From Salinicola corii (GTDB lineage: Bacteria; Pseudomonadota; Gammaproteobacteria; Pseudomonadales; Halomonadaceae): a stretch of 64,000 nucleotides of DNA. The stretch is taken from NCBI RefSeq assembly GCF_008298015.1, contig NZ_VTPX01000009.1, positions 124,001 to 188,000 of the forward strand. Reading direction: 5' to 3'. The notes beneath the pieces were generated by a model that made no database searches, was not told the DNA's origin, and saw only the letters and a list, made by a program, of their open reading frames with translations. The stretch's first letter is position 1, and each line of letters starts with the position of its first letter. This document shows, in pieces, positions 8,690 to 18,350 of the stretch. Position numbers and translations under genes: made by a program.

Positions 8690-9676
8690 TCAGGCGAACC
8701 CGACGACCTCGTGTGGCACGTAGGGCGCTTCCAAGCTCTCGATTTCCTCCGCCGTCAGCGTGATCTCCAGCGCTCCCAGCGCCTGATCCAGGTGGTGCGG
8801 CTTGCTGGCGCCGACGATGGGGGCGGTGATGCCGGGTTTCTGCAGCAGCCAGGCCAGCGCGATCTGGGCGGGGGAGACGTTGCGTGACCCGGCGAGCCCT
8901 TGCAGCGCCTCGATGACCGGTGCGTCATGTTCGAGCCCCAGCTTCCAGTTGCGCATCTGCTCGTCGCTCCTGGCGCGCGTGGTACTGCCTTCGCTGCCCA
9001 CCGGCTTGCTGCCGGCGAGAATGCCGCGGGCCAGCGGGCTCCACGGAATCACGCCCACGCCCTGGTCCAGGCACTGGGGAATCATCTCGCGCTCCTCCTC
9101 GCGGTAGATCAGGTTGACCATCGGCTGCATGGTGGCGAACTTCGTCCAGCCGTTGCGCTCGGCGACGTGCTGCGCCTTGGCGAACTGCCAGGCGTGCATG
9201 CTGGAGGCGCCGATATAGCGCGCCTTGCCCGCCTTGACCACCTCGTGGAGCGCCTCCATGGTCTCCTCGATGGGCGTGTCGTAATCCCAGCGGTGGGTCT
9301 GGTAGAGGTCGACGTAGTCCATGCCCAGCCGTTCCAGCGAGGCATCGATGGCGTGATGGATATGCTTGCGAGACAAGCCGCGCTCGTTGGGGGACTTGTT
9401 GCCGGTGGGGTTGTAGACCTTGGTCGCCAGCACCACCTCCTCCCGCCGCGCGAAATCCTTCAGCGCCTTGCCGACGACGCGCTCCGACTCGCCGTCGGAG
9501 TACATGTCCGCGGTATCGAAGAAGTTGATGCCGGCATCCAGCGCCTGCTGGATGAAAGGGCGGCTCCCGGCATCGTCCAGCACCCAGTCGCGCCACTGAG
9601 GCGTGCCGTAGGTCATGGTGCCGAGACAGAGCGGAGAGACCTTGAGGCCGGTACGGCCGAGGCGACGGTATTCCAT
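8690..9676 (-). CDS. Aldo/keto reductase of the Tas/YajO type
   Basis: A 328-residue aldo/keto reductase. The start MEYRRLGRTGLKVSPLCLGTM is typical of the group that includes E. coli Tas and YajO. The catalytic Asp and Tyr lie in FFDTADMYSDGESE, Lys in LATKVYNP and His in YQTHRWDYDT. The end (IVGASKPHHLDQALGALEI) is the NADPH phosphate-binding region. ATG at 9676 follows GGGAG; the frame stays open upstream but would run into the divergent SMC-module gene. Substrate is unknown. Confidence 0.85.
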   Translation of the reverse strand: MEYRRLGRTGLKVSPLCLGTMTYGTPQWRDWVLDDAGSRPFIQQALDAGINFFDTADMYSDGESERVVGKALKDFARREEVVLATKVYNPTGNKSPNERGLSRKHIHHAIDASLERLGMDYVDLYQTHRWDYDTPIEETMEALHEVVKAGKARYIGASSMHAWQFAKAQHVAERNGWTKFATMQPMVNLIYREEEREMIPQCLDQGVGVIPWSPLARGILAGSKPVGSEGSTTRARSDEQMRNWKLGLEHDAPVIEALQGLAGSRNVSPAQIALAWLLQKPGITAPIVGASKPHHLDQALGALEITLTAEEIESLEAPYVPHEVVGFA

Positions 9677-9821
9677 GCGAGAACTCCCGGTGAATCGTGG
9701 ATGAAGGGACTTCTCACCATAGCAGTCAATGGCGGGTTCGTTACGCGGATCGCCATGACCCGGCAGGCCATCCTTGGCATAATGCAGCGCTTTCTCTCGT
9801 TGTTCCCCGTCTGGAGTCGAC

Positions 9822-11264
9822 ATGACCGCCTGGAACAAGCTGCTGGTCGCGACGACGCGGCTGCTGGATCTACACGACAGCGCCCACGAACCGGGCTCGC
9901 CCTTCGTCCAGGTCTCCCAGGAGCAGCGTCGCGGCCTTCGCGACGGCTACTGGCTCGACCTGGGCTGCCTGCTGCTGGACTACCTGCTCGAGGTGGACTT
10001 CGCCACCAACAGCGCCTTTGTCACCCAGCGTCGCTGCCTGGCCCACCTGCGAGGGGACTATCCCGAGCTGCCAGCGGACGATCTGAGCTTCGTCATCAAT
10101 CTGCTGGCGACCCCCAGCGAGATTCACTATCGGGAGTGGCAGGCGGACGCCGCCGACAGCGGGGCCGGTGAGGGCGAAACCCCGCCGGGAACGCGCGGCG
10201 GCCGCAGCACCAAGCGCACGGCGTTGATCGAGAAGCAGGGCCAGACCGGCCAGGTGCGGTTGACGCCCAGCGGCCGCCAGGCGGTCACTCTGGCCAGCCA
10301 GGTCGAGGACCTGCTCTATTCGGAGTATGACGCCGCCAAGGTCATTGCCGCGCTCTCCCGCGGAGACTACGCCCGGGTCCCCGACATCACCCAGCAGATC
10401 CTGATGGCGATTCGCGCGCTGACCCAGGAGCTGCGGCGGGTTCGCGAGAATCCGACCCACGAGGGCAAGCTGGCCGCACTGCTGGACAACGAGCGTCACT
10501 ACCACAATGCGCTGAACACCATCCAGAGCACGCTGCTCAGCGCGCGGTCGCAGCTCTCGACGCCGACCCTGATCGCCCACTTCGATGCCTGGGCCGAGCG
10601 GCAGGAGGAGGAGTGGGACCTGCGCATGCTCTCCGCCACCATCGGGCGGGTGTTGAACGCCATCGAGAATCTCTCGCGGCGACTGTCCGAACTGTTGTCG
10701 GATATCGCCGAGGGACGGATCCAGTCGATGGGCGTGATCGACTTCGCCGGGCTGGCGCACCAACTGTTGCTCTCGCCGCCCCCCGAGCGTCTGCAGGATG
10801 CGGTGGTGGCGCGCATGATGCCGCTCGGCACGCAGGTAGCGATGCCCCGCGTGGAGACGCTGCTGCCGCTGGTGGAAACCCGCCGCGCCGAGCGCAGCGG
10901 GGCGGCGCTGGTCTTCGACGAGGCCAGTGACAAGCCCAGCGCCGATCCGCTGCTGGCGCGCTATCTCAAGGCGCGTGGCCCGGCCCTGCGCCAGCGCCTG
11001 CGGCAGGCGCCGCTGTCGCTGCCGGAAGCGCTCAGCGAGGGCTGGCACCACTTCGAGGCGGACCCGGCCCACACCGAAACCCTGGACTGCCTGCCGCAAC
11101 TGCTCAACACCTTCGTCGACACCCAACTGCTCGATGACCACCTGAGCGTCGGTATCGACGACACCCCATTCTCGATCGCGCTGCCCGACGGACGCCGCAT
11201 CGAGGGCGCGGTGACGCCCTCGCTGCGCCTGCGAAAGACGGCAACGAAAGAACAGAAGGTCTGA
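9822..11264 (+). CDS. Kleisin-like subunit of an SMC module (MksF/JetA-like)
   Basis: The first gene of a tightly packed three-gene set (480 aa). It is helical, with winged-helix-like ends and a long central helical part (about residues 165-300) rich in charged residues and leucine. The segment 110-140 is low-complexity (Gly/Glu/Thr/Lys). Position, size and neighbours match MksF of MksBEF condensins and JetA of Wadjet systems, the kleisin that bridges the heads of the SMC dimer. The call rests mainly on gene order next to the SMC-like ATPase; primary sequence shows no decisive motif. The stop is 3 bases before the next ATG, so the genes are co-transcribed. Confidence 0.6.
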   Translation: MTAWNKLLVATTRLLDLHDSAHEPGSPFVQVSQEQRRGLRDGYWLDLGCLLLDYLLEVDFATNSAFVTQRRCLAHLRGDYPELPADDLSFVINLLATPSEIHYREWQADAADSGAGEGETPPGTRGGRSTKRTALIEKQGQTGQVRLTPSGRQAVTLASQVEDLLYSEYDAAKVIAALSRGDYARVPDITQQILMAIRALTQELRRVRENPTHEGKLAALLDNERHYHNALNTIQSTLLSARSQLSTPTLIAHFDAWAERQEEEWDLRMLSATIGRVLNAIENLSRRLSELLSDIAEGRIQSMGVIDFAGLAHQLLLSPPPERLQDAVVARMMPLGTQVAMPRVETLLPLVETRRAERSGAALVFDEASDKPSADPLLARYLKARGPALRQRLRQAPLSLPEALSEGWHHFEADPAHTETLDCLPQLLNTFVDTQLLDDHLSVGIDDTPFSIALPDGRRIEGAVTPSLRLRKTATKEQKV

Positions 11265-11267
11265 TTT

Positions 11268-12197
11268 ATGAACATGATGGAAATGGGCGAGGTCGTTGCC
11301 TATCTGTTGCGCTACCGCACCGCGGAACGGGTCCCCAGCGGCGGCCGCAAGCGCCGCGCCGCGCGCGAGGGCCAGCTCTCCGAGCGCGACGTCTGTGCCC
11401 TGATCGACGACGCCCAGGAGAACGAGCGCGAGGCGTTGCGGGACTTTCTTGCCGGCCAGGGGCTGCGGCTCAAGGCGTTCGAATCCGGCGACTATCCGGG
11501 CATCGCACCGGGATCGCGGTTCTTCGCGCTGCTGCCGGATCCCGAGCTCGAGCAGCCGCCGCTCTACACCCGTGAAGCGGTATTCGAGGCACTCAAGCTG
11601 CGCCAGGAGAGCCGGGCCGAGCTGGCGCTGTGGTATCTGCAGCTGTGGCTGTTGCTGCATACCCTGATCTACACCCGGCTGAACCGTGCCCTGTCCGACG
11701 TCAGCCGCTATCAGGAGGCCACGTTCGTCACCCGCGAACTGGTCGAACTGGTGCGCGATCAACTGGAGACGCTGCGCGGTCTCGGCGATCGGGCACCGGA
11801 GAACAGCCGGGTGCTGCTCGATGAGCGCGGCGAGGACATCCCTCGTCGGGTCAAGGCGTTCATCGATCTGCTGGTGCGTGCCGGTCATCTCGAGGCCGTT
11901 CGAGAAGCCGTCGACGAGGATGTCTGGCAGCAGACCCTGCTGGGGGCACTGGAAGCCGAGCAGATTGGGGTCAACCACCTGACACACCTGATCGAGCTGA
12001 CCTCTACCGAGCCCTCGGACCGTCCCTTCGACAGCGCCGGGAAGGATGTCGCCGACGAGGCGCTGGACCAGAGTCCGGCCAGCGGGTCTGGCGATAGCGA
12101 CGACGATCCCGAGACGCGCGCCGCCGACATGTTCGACGAGCCGTCGGAAGACATGGATGGATCGACGACCGAGAACGCCGAGGAGAATCGCCGGTGA
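11268..12197 (+). CDS. MksE/JetB-like accessory subunit of the SMC module
   Basis: A 309-residue protein between the kleisin-like and ATPase genes. The first 240 residues look helical and winged-helix-like (for example PLYTREAVFEALKLRQESRA, then a hydrophobic helix ALWYLQLWLLLHTLIY). The last 70 are acidic and apparently disordered (SGSGDSDDDPETRAADMF). MksE/MukE/JetB proteins are KITE subunits binding the kleisin; size and order fit that role, although the acidic tail is longer than usual. The stop overlaps the next start as GTGA (12194-12197), indicating translational coupling. Assignment is by context. Confidence 0.55.
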   Translation: MNMMEMGEVVAYLLRYRTAERVPSGGRKRRAAREGQLSERDVCALIDDAQENEREALRDFLAGQGLRLKAFESGDYPGIAPGSRFFALLPDPELEQPPLYTREAVFEALKLRQESRAELALWYLQLWLLLHTLIYTRLNRALSDVSRYQEATFVTRELVELVRDQLETLRGLGDRAPENSRVLLDERGEDIPRRVKAFIDLLVRAGHLEAVREAVDEDVWQQTLLGALEAEQIGVNHLTHLIELTSTEPSDRPFDSAGKDVADEALDQSPASGSGDSDDDPETRAADMFDEPSEDMDGSTTENAEENRR

Positions 12198-15100
12198 GTG
12201 TCATCAACCGTATCGAGATCGCCAACCTGCTCAACAAGCACGGTGACATCGCCTCGCCCTGGGAAGCCAAGATGCGTCACCTGCTGCTCGACCTGCGCGG
12301 GCAGTCGAGCGCGATCAGCATGGAGAACGGCTTCGGCAAGACCACCATGGCCGAGGCCTTGATCGGCATGCTCTCCCGCGATCGCCAGCTCCTGACCCGA
12401 ACCCGGCGCAAGTGCTCGCCGTCGAAGGTCAACGGCGAGGGCCGCAGTTGGACGCACCTGCGCGTCGAGTTTCGCGCCCAGGACAGCGCCAGCCAGCAGG
12501 ACGACATGCTGGCCGTCGCCGGCGAGGAAGTCGCCGGCGAGACCTTCGTGTTCGGCATGTACGGCTACAGCGACGGCAGCGGGCTGGTGTTCTACCACTA
12601 TCCGGGCAAGCTGGCCGACGTACCGGTGCATCACATTACCCGTGACGGCAAGCTGGCGCTCTACGCCAATGCCGACTTCCAGAGCACGATGCGTGCGCAG
12701 GGGGTGACCCGGGCCCACAACCGCGAGGAGTGGCTGGAAGCGGTGGGGGCGCATATCTCGCGCCGTGAACTGGCGCAGATGGCGGCGTTCCAGAAGGAGG
12801 GTGGCGCCGACAAGAGCCAGATCTTCAACGCGATCAAGCCGCGCGCCGGCGAGAAGGCCGACCAGGCCTTCTTCTACGAAGTGCTGGCGCCGCAAATTCT
12901 GTCCGGGGCGACTCGCGGCGAGACCGACGAGGAGGAGGAACTGATCGAGGACGTGATCCTCAACTCCGGCACCCGGATCACCGAACTGCGCCATCGGCTG
13001 GCGGAAGCCGAAAGCGACCAGCAGCGCGCCGGTGACAAGGTCGAGCGGCTGGCCACCCTGAACGAAGAGGGCGAGGGGCTGCTCGAGGCGCGTCGCCAGT
13101 TGGCCGAACTCGATGCCTCGCTGCTCGAGGCCGAGCGACTGCTGGGTGGCCAGGCGCTGGCACCGCTGCCGGGCTTGCCGGGAGGCAGCGGCAGTGCCGA
13201 GCAGGCCGCACCCGCCGAGGAAGCGGCCGACAATGCCGTCGGCTTCGCCTGGGCGGCCGGCGATACCGAACGCCCGCGGGTCTCCACGTGGCTGTTGGCC
13301 AAGCTGTCGCGCCAGGCCGAGCGTAACGTGCGGTTGGCGCTTTCCGAACGCGGTGCGCGCGTCGATACGCATCGTCGCCTGATCCACTTGCCGCAGGCGA
13401 CCTGGATCACGGCCCGCGACATCGGTCATGTCTCGTTCGACCAGGCCCGGGCCTGGCTGGCGGACAGTCACGCCTTCAATGACGACGCCTCTCGCTACCG
13501 TGCGCTCGGCCTGCTCGACGACGCCGCCGAGGCGTTCGAGTCGATGGATGGCAACCGTTTTCGCGAAGAGGTGATCGCCGACCGCGAGTATCGCCGTTCG
13601 CTGCGGCTCGATGCCGAACAGCTCGATGAGGAGATGGAGCGGCTGGAGCAGGAGCGCGAGCAGCTGGAATCGCGGCAGCGAGATTTCATCGACAACCAGA
13701 GCGTCTACACCCAGGCACTGGCCGAGGGGCTCTTCACCGAGGCCGAGCTGGAAGCGCCGGAAGCCACCCGCGAGAGCGCGCAGGCCAGGCTGGCAGGGAC
13801 CCGCAAGGCCCATGCCGACCACCTGGGGCGGATGGGCGAGCTGAAGCAGCCGGCGCAGTGGTACGAAGCGTTCACTGCCGAACATCCCGCTACCACACCC
13901 GACGAACTGCTGGCGACCAAGGAAGCACAGCGGGAGCGTCTGGAAGCGCAGCTTGACGATTGGGACGCTCAGGCCAGTTCACTGGACACTCAGCGCGAGA
14001 CGATCCGCGAAGCGCTGCAGACGCGACGCGAGCAGCGCCAGCGCCTGGAAGGGGAGCTGGCGCCGCTGGCCTCCGGCCGGCAGGCCTGGCAGACCTTCGC
14101 CGAACGCTGGCCCGAGCACTCGGCGGTGGGGTTCTGGAGCGAACGCAAGAACGCGCTGGCAGAACACGAGCAGGCGCTGGCCGAGAGTCGGCGGGCCCAG
14201 AGCGATGCCAAGGCGCGCTTCGAACGGCTGACGCCGCTCAGGGACGCCGCCGAGCGTTATCGTCACTGGCACGGCGAGGCCTCGCCGGTGCATCTGCGGG
14301 ACACGCTCTATCGCCAGTCACGGGAAGCCCAGGATCGCCTGCACCGACTCGACCAGCAGGGCCAGCAGCTCGGGACCCTGCAGCAGGCGCTGCACGACTT
14401 CAGGGAGTTCAGCGAACAGGCGCCCTCGGCTTGGCTCAAGGATGCCAAGGCGCGCTACCCCCGCCTGCTGCGAGAGCAGGAGACGCTGGCGGCCGCCATC
14501 GACGCGCGCGAGCAGTATCTCGAGAGCCTGAGCGGCGATCCGCTGGCCCGGCTCGCTTCCGAGGCCGAAGCCCGGGCGTGTCTCGACGCCAGGGAGATCG
14601 CCTTTCGCCCCCTCCACGAGGTGCTGGCCGGTATCGAGGCGGAAGACGGCCAGCGTCGCGAATGGCTGGCCCAGGCCGCCGGCCAGCTGTTCGCGCCGGT
14701 GGTCGAAGGTGAAGACAACGCCCGCGAAGCGTCGCAGTGCCTGGTGGACGCCGGCTGCGGCGTTCCGGTGCTCGAGGCCGATCGCCTGCAGGCGACGCTG
14801 GCACGTGGCGAGCTGCCGCTGGGGGCGGTGCAGGGCGTCGAGACGCTGGCGGTCAAGGCCGCGCTCGACCCCGCTTATCTGACCGCGCTGCGGGAGGAGA
14901 CCCAGCAGCGTCTCGCGGTCGACCGTGAACGCCAGCTGGCGCTGGAAGCCGAGGTCCAGCGACTCGACCCCCACGGCGAGCGTTTCCGCCTGGCGCTGCA
15001 GGCCGAGGAAGCGGTCAGCCAGGATGTGGAAGTGCAACTGGCGGCGCTGGAGGAGCAGCGCGAGCGGGCCGAGAGCGAACGGCAGGCGCTCGAGCCGCGC

Positions 15101-17110
15101 CTGAGCGAAGCGGCGATGAAATCGATCGACGATTTCCAGCGCTTCCTCGAGGAGGGCGGCGAGCCCGCGCTGGAAGCGGCCGTCGAGGAGAGCGAGGCTG
15201 CCGCGGCTCGTATCGAGACGCTGAGTCCGCAGCGCGAGCAGGCCGCCAGGGAGCTGGAGACCCACGGTGAGCTCTGGCTGGCGGCGGAGCGATTCGCCAC
15301 GGCCGGTGGCGTCGAGCGTCTCGAGGAGATCGACGCCAGTCTGGCGGCGCTGACCGAGACCTTGACCGAGTACGAGGAGCGGTTCGCCGAGATCGCGCTG
15401 CAGAGTGAAGAGTTGAACGCCCGTCGCGACGCGTGTCGCGAGCAGCTGCGTCATCTGTTCGCCGACGGGGAGCGCGAGCGCCTGCGCCGCCTGGCGGCGT
15501 TCGTCGCCGAAGAGGGGCCTGGCTTCATGCGCGATGCCGAGGCTCAGGAAACGGCACTGGCGGCCGCACTGGCCCAGGCCAGTCGACGAGCCGACTTCGA
15601 TTTCGCGCGGATCCGGGCCTTCCTGGATGTCCGCGACGATCAGGGGGGCAATCGCACCCTGGAACGCGACATCGGCCGCCTCAAGCAGTCGCTCAAGGAG
15701 GCGCGGGAGCGGCGCAAGGCCAATGGTCGCGAGCAGGGCGCGGTGGAAGCCCGCGTGGCCCGCCACCAGCAGGCGCTGACGGTGGTGGACCAGCTGGCGG
15801 TGGCGTGGCTGGAGGTGTTGCGTCAACTGCCCGAGGGCTGGCTGGAGCGTGCCGCCGCGGACGCCACGGCCCGCTGGCCGGCGGTGGGTGTCGACGCGCC
15901 ACGGCTCGACGCGGCCATGGACGACTGGCGCCAGTGGCTGGCGACGGCGCTGGATGATCCCGACCAAGAGACGGATGCCGCCGCTTTCGATCTCGAGGCC
16001 TTGGAGACCTGTCAGCAGACCCTGCTGGAGGGGCTGGGCGGGCTCAACCTCGGCGAGCGTGCCCGCAACCGGGAGCGGCAGGCCCGCGATGTGGCGGCCA
16101 GGGAGAAGGCGCTGGCGCTGTCGCTGGAGTCGGCCAGTGCCAGCCGGCTGTTCAACGAAACCGAACGCGCGCGGCTGGATACGCTGGAGGGCGTCAGCCA
16201 CGCGGCGCTGGAGTCGCTGCGGGGTCTGCACCGTCAGCTGGGGGGGCAGCTGGAGGAGCATCGCCAGCGCGTGGCCCGGTTGCACGCATCCCGGGAGCAG
16301 ATCGAGGACACCCTGGTCGAGCGCCTGAGTTCGATCATCATCGACGCGGCCGGCAATCTGGAAATTCTCAAGCGTGTCGCGAAACGCTCCAGCGGCGGTG
16401 GCGCCTACTTCGAGGTCAAGGCCGACCTGATCGCCGACGAGTCGGTACGGGAGTTGATTCAGCAGTTGCTGGCGGACATCGACGCCCATCTCGCGGTACA
16501 ACGGCGGCGCCTCGAGCAGGCAGGCGATGGCGCGCAGGCCAAGGGCGGCCGCGACGACGAGCTGACCCGCCAGATTCGTCGACGCATCTATCGCGGGCTG
16601 TTCTGCGACGTCACGATCCGCCTCAAGCACGATGCGATCCGCCCGCATGGCCGGCTATTCTCGCTCAACGAGGACATGTCGGAAGGCCAGCGCGAGGCGG
16701 TCTCGCTGATGTGGTTGGTGAAACTTTCCGAGTTCGCCATCGAGCGCGAGTTGCGAGAGCTACCCGGTAGCCACAAGCGCCGGGCCCGTGCCAGCCGCGA
16801 GAGTGTCATCCTGCTCGATGGCCTGTTCTCCAAACTCTCCCATCGCCGCCTGATCCAGGATTCGCTGGAATCGCTGCGCAATACACGCGGGCGTTTCCAG
16901 ATGATCGGCCTGATCCACAACCCCAACTACGAGAACGACCCGAGCATCTTCCCCACCTATCTGGTCGGCAGCGTGATCGGCGGTCAGCAGGGGCAGGGCG
17001 GCCATGTCATCGTACGTGAGGGGCAGGCAGTGGCTCCCGAGGAGGCCGGCCGGGGTAGCGGCGAAGCCAGCCTGTTCGGTATCCACGTGACGCCGGCTCC
17101 GGTGGAGTGA
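12194..17110 (+). CDS. Very long SMC-like ATPase (MksB/JetC/MukB-like) with divergent motifs
   Basis: A 1638-residue protein. The N-terminal ABC-type head has a P-loop reading MENGFGKTT at residues 43-51, where the usual first glycine is methionine. It is followed by long charged coiled coil (about 450-820 and 910-1480, full of Glu/Arg/Gln/Leu). A less charged hinge-like globular part lies near 830-905 (QLFAPVVEGED...GCGVPVLEAD). The C-terminal head has a signature-like MSEGQREAVS near 1495 and a Walker B-like VILLDGLFSKLS near 1538-1549. The residue after the Walker B aspartate, normally the catalytic glutamate, is glycine (codon GGC). MksB is usually about 900-1000 aa and JetC about 1100, so the arms are long, closer to MukB. 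Start GTG overlaps the previous stop. It likely loads on DNA as a condensin-like loop former. Confidence 0.75.
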   Translation: MSVINRIEIANLLNKHGDIASPWEAKMRHLLLDLRGQSSAISMENGFGKTTMAEALIGMLSRDRQLLTRTRRKCSPSKVNGEGRSWTHLRVEFRAQDSASQQDDMLAVAGEEVAGETFVFGMYGYSDGSGLVFYHYPGKLADVPVHHITRDGKLALYANADFQSTMRAQGVTRAHNREEWLEAVGAHISRRELAQMAAFQKEGGADKSQIFNAIKPRAGEKADQAFFYEVLAPQILSGATRGETDEEEELIEDVILNSGTRITELRHRLAEAESDQQRAGDKVERLATLNEEGEGLLEARRQLAELDASLLEAERLLGGQALAPLPGLPGGSGSAEQAAPAEEAADNAVGFAWAAGDTERPRVSTWLLAKLSRQAERNVRLALSERGARVDTHRRLIHLPQATWITARDIGHVSFDQARAWLADSHAFNDDASRYRALGLLDDAAEAFESMDGNRFREEVIADREYRRSLRLDAEQLDEEMERLEQEREQLESRQRDFIDNQSVYTQALAEGLFTEAELEAPEATRESAQARLAGTRKAHADHLGRMGELKQPAQWYEAFTAEHPATTPDELLATKEAQRERLEAQLDDWDAQASSLDTQRETIREALQTRREQRQRLEGELAPLASGRQAWQTFAERWPEHSAVGFWSERKNALAEHEQALAESRRAQSDAKARFERLTPLRDAAERYRHWHGEASPVHLRDTLYRQSREAQDRLHRLDQQGQQLGTLQQALHDFREFSEQAPSAWLKDAKARYPRLLREQETLAAAIDAREQYLESLSGDPLARLASEAEARACLDAREIAFRPLHEVLAGIEAEDGQRREWLAQAAGQLFAPVVEGEDNAREASQCLVDAGCGVPVLEADRLQATLARGELPLGAVQGVETLAVKAALDPAYLTALREETQQRLAVDRERQLALEAEVQRLDPHGERFRLALQAEEAVSQDVEVQLAALEEQRERAESERQALEPRLSEAAMKSIDDFQRFLEEGGEPALEAAVEESEAAAARIETLSPQREQAARELETHGELWLAAERFATAGGVERLEEIDASLAALTETLTEYEERFAEIALQSEELNARRDACREQLRHLFADGERERLRRLAAFVAEEGPGFMRDAEAQETALAAALAQASRRADFDFARIRAFLDVRDDQGGNRTLERDIGRLKQSLKEARERRKANGREQGAVEARVARHQQALTVVDQLAVAWLEVLRQLPEGWLERAAADATARWPAVGVDAPRLDAAMDDWRQWLATALDDPDQETDAAAFDLEALETCQQTLLEGLGGLNLGERARNRERQARDVAAREKALALSLESASASRLFNETERARLDTLEGVSHAALESLRGLHRQLGGQLEEHRQRVARLHASREQIEDTLVERLSSIIIDAAGNLEILKRVAKRSSGGGAYFEVKADLIADESVRELIQQLLADIDAHLAVQRRRLEQAGDGAQAKGGRDDELTRQIRRRIYRGLFCDVTIRLKHDAIRPHGRLFSLNEDMSEGQREAVSLMWLVKLSEFAIERELRELPGSHKRRARASRESVILLDGLFSKLSHRRLIQDSLESLRNTRGRFQMIGLIHNPNYENDPSIFPTYLVGSVIGGQQGQGGHVIVREGQAVAPEEAGRGSGEASLFGIHVTPAPVE

Positions 17111-17119
17111 AGGATGAGA

Positions 17120-17151
17120 ACGGGCCTACCGCAACGGCAGGCCCGTTTTTA
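17120..17151 (+). terminator. Intrinsic terminator of the SMC module
   Basis: ACGGGCCT (17120-17127) pairs with AGGCCCGT (17139-17146), followed by TTTTT. It lies 9 bases after the SMC-like gene stop and closes the three-gene unit, so no fourth gene (JetD/MksG) is part of the operon. Confidence 0.88.
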
Positions 17152-17198
17152 TCCATCCGTGCGACGATCTCGGGTAATCCGCGCGGCCCGCGGCCGCA

Positions 17199-18350
17199 TC
17201 AGCGCGGCGAATCGTAACGTCCACCACGACCGTTGGAGTAGACCACCTGCCACAGCTGGAGATCTCGCGCCCGGAAAGCGCCGGCGCAGGAGCCGAGATA
17301 GTAGAGGAACATCCGCTTGACCCGCTCGCCGTAGTGGTCGGCGATCTCGTGCCAGTGGGCGAGCAGGTTCTCCTGCCAAGCCATCAGCGTGGTGTCGTAA
17401 TCGGCACCGAAGTTCTGCCAGTCCTCCATGATCAGCTTGCCTTCGCTAGCGTCGGCGACCTGCTGGATCGAGGGCAAGATGCCGTTGGGGAAGATGTACT
17501 TGTTGATCCAGGGGTCGATGCTGACCTCGTTGGTGTTGGAGCCGATCGTGTGCAGCACGAACAGGCCACCGGGCTTCAGCAGGCGTTTGACGGTATCGAA
17601 GTAGGTGGCGTAATTGCGCTGGCCGACGTGTTCGAACATGCCGATCGACACGATACGGTCGAATTCGCCACTGAGCTCGCGATAATCCTCGAGCAATATC
17701 TCCACCGGCAGCCCGGCGCAGCGTTCACGGCCCAGCTTTGCCTGCTCTTCGGAGATGGTGATGCCGGTGACCTCGACGCCGTACTGGCGGGCGGCATGCT
17801 CGGCGAAGCTGGCCCAGCCGCAGCCGATGTCGAGCACTCGCATGCCGGGTTCGAGATCCAGCTTGCGGCAGGCGAGGTCGAGCTTGGCGACCTGGGCCTC
17901 GTGCAGCGTGCGGGCTTCCTTCCAGTAGCCGCAGGAGTAGCAGAGCGTCTCGTCCAGCATGCGAGTGAAAAGGTCGTTGCCGAAGTCGTAGTGCTCCTTG
18001 CCGACGATATAGGCCCGAGCCTTGCTCTGCAGGTTCATGAAGGTGGACTGAAGCTTGTAGACGATGCGTTCGGTGGTGGTGTGCGCGACCGTGCCGAGTC
18101 CGTGGCGTAGCAGGCGGTGGATCATCTCGTCGATGCGATCGCACTCCCACCAGCCATCCATGTAGGCTTCGCCGAAGCCGATGGAGCCCTGGCGAACGAC
18201 CCGCGAGAAGAGGTCGGGGTGGTGAACGCGGATATCCCAGGGCTGGTTGCCGTTGAGGGTGACACCGGAGCCTTCGAGCAGTTTCTCCAGCGTTTGACGG
18301 GCGCGGGTGTCGGGCAGCGCGACGGGGGCGATAGGCGTATTACTGGTCAT
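17199..18350 (-). CDS. cfa: Cyclopropane-fatty-acyl-phospholipid synthase
   Basis: A 383-residue SAM-dependent enzyme that methylenates double bonds of membrane phospholipid acyl chains, protecting the membrane in stationary phase, acid or salt stress. The SAM site VLDIGCGWASFAEHAA begins at residue 172. The active-site cysteine region LCYSCGYWKEARTLHEAQ (C140) matches E. coli Cfa C139. The C-terminal RMFLYYLGSCAGAFRARDLQLWQVV is characteristic. ATG at 18350 gives the usual length; the longer frame upstream is arginine-rich and unlike the family. Family identity is certain. Confidence 0.94.
   Translation of the reverse strand: MTSNTPIAPVALPDTRARQTLEKLLEGSGVTLNGNQPWDIRVHHPDLFSRVVRQGSIGFGEAYMDGWWECDRIDEMIHRLLRHGLGTVAHTTTERIVYKLQSTFMNLQSKARAYIVGKEHYDFGNDLFTRMLDETLCYSCGYWKEARTLHEAQVAKLDLACRKLDLEPGMRVLDIGCGWASFAEHAARQYGVEVTGITISEEQAKLGRERCAGLPVEILLEDYRELSGEFDRIVSIGMFEHVGQRNYATYFDTVKRLLKPGGLFVLHTIGSNTNEVSIDPWINKYIFPNGILPSIQQVADASEGKLIMEDWQNFGADYDTTLMAWQENLLAHWHEIADHYGERVKRMFLYYLGSCAGAFRARDLQLWQVVYSNGRGGRYDSPR

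Noticed and set aside
14318-16648. A 776-codon open frame on the strand opposite the SMC-like gene, and similar ones at 9870-11987 and 11885-13885
   Set aside because: These are antisense shadows common in GC-rich genes with strong third-position GC. They have Gln/Arg/Leu-rich composition without domains and lack ribosome-binding sites.
9822-17110. Complete Wadjet (JetABCD) plasmid-defence system
   Set aside because: No JetD/MksG toprim nuclease gene follows; a terminator and then cfa on the other strand close the module.
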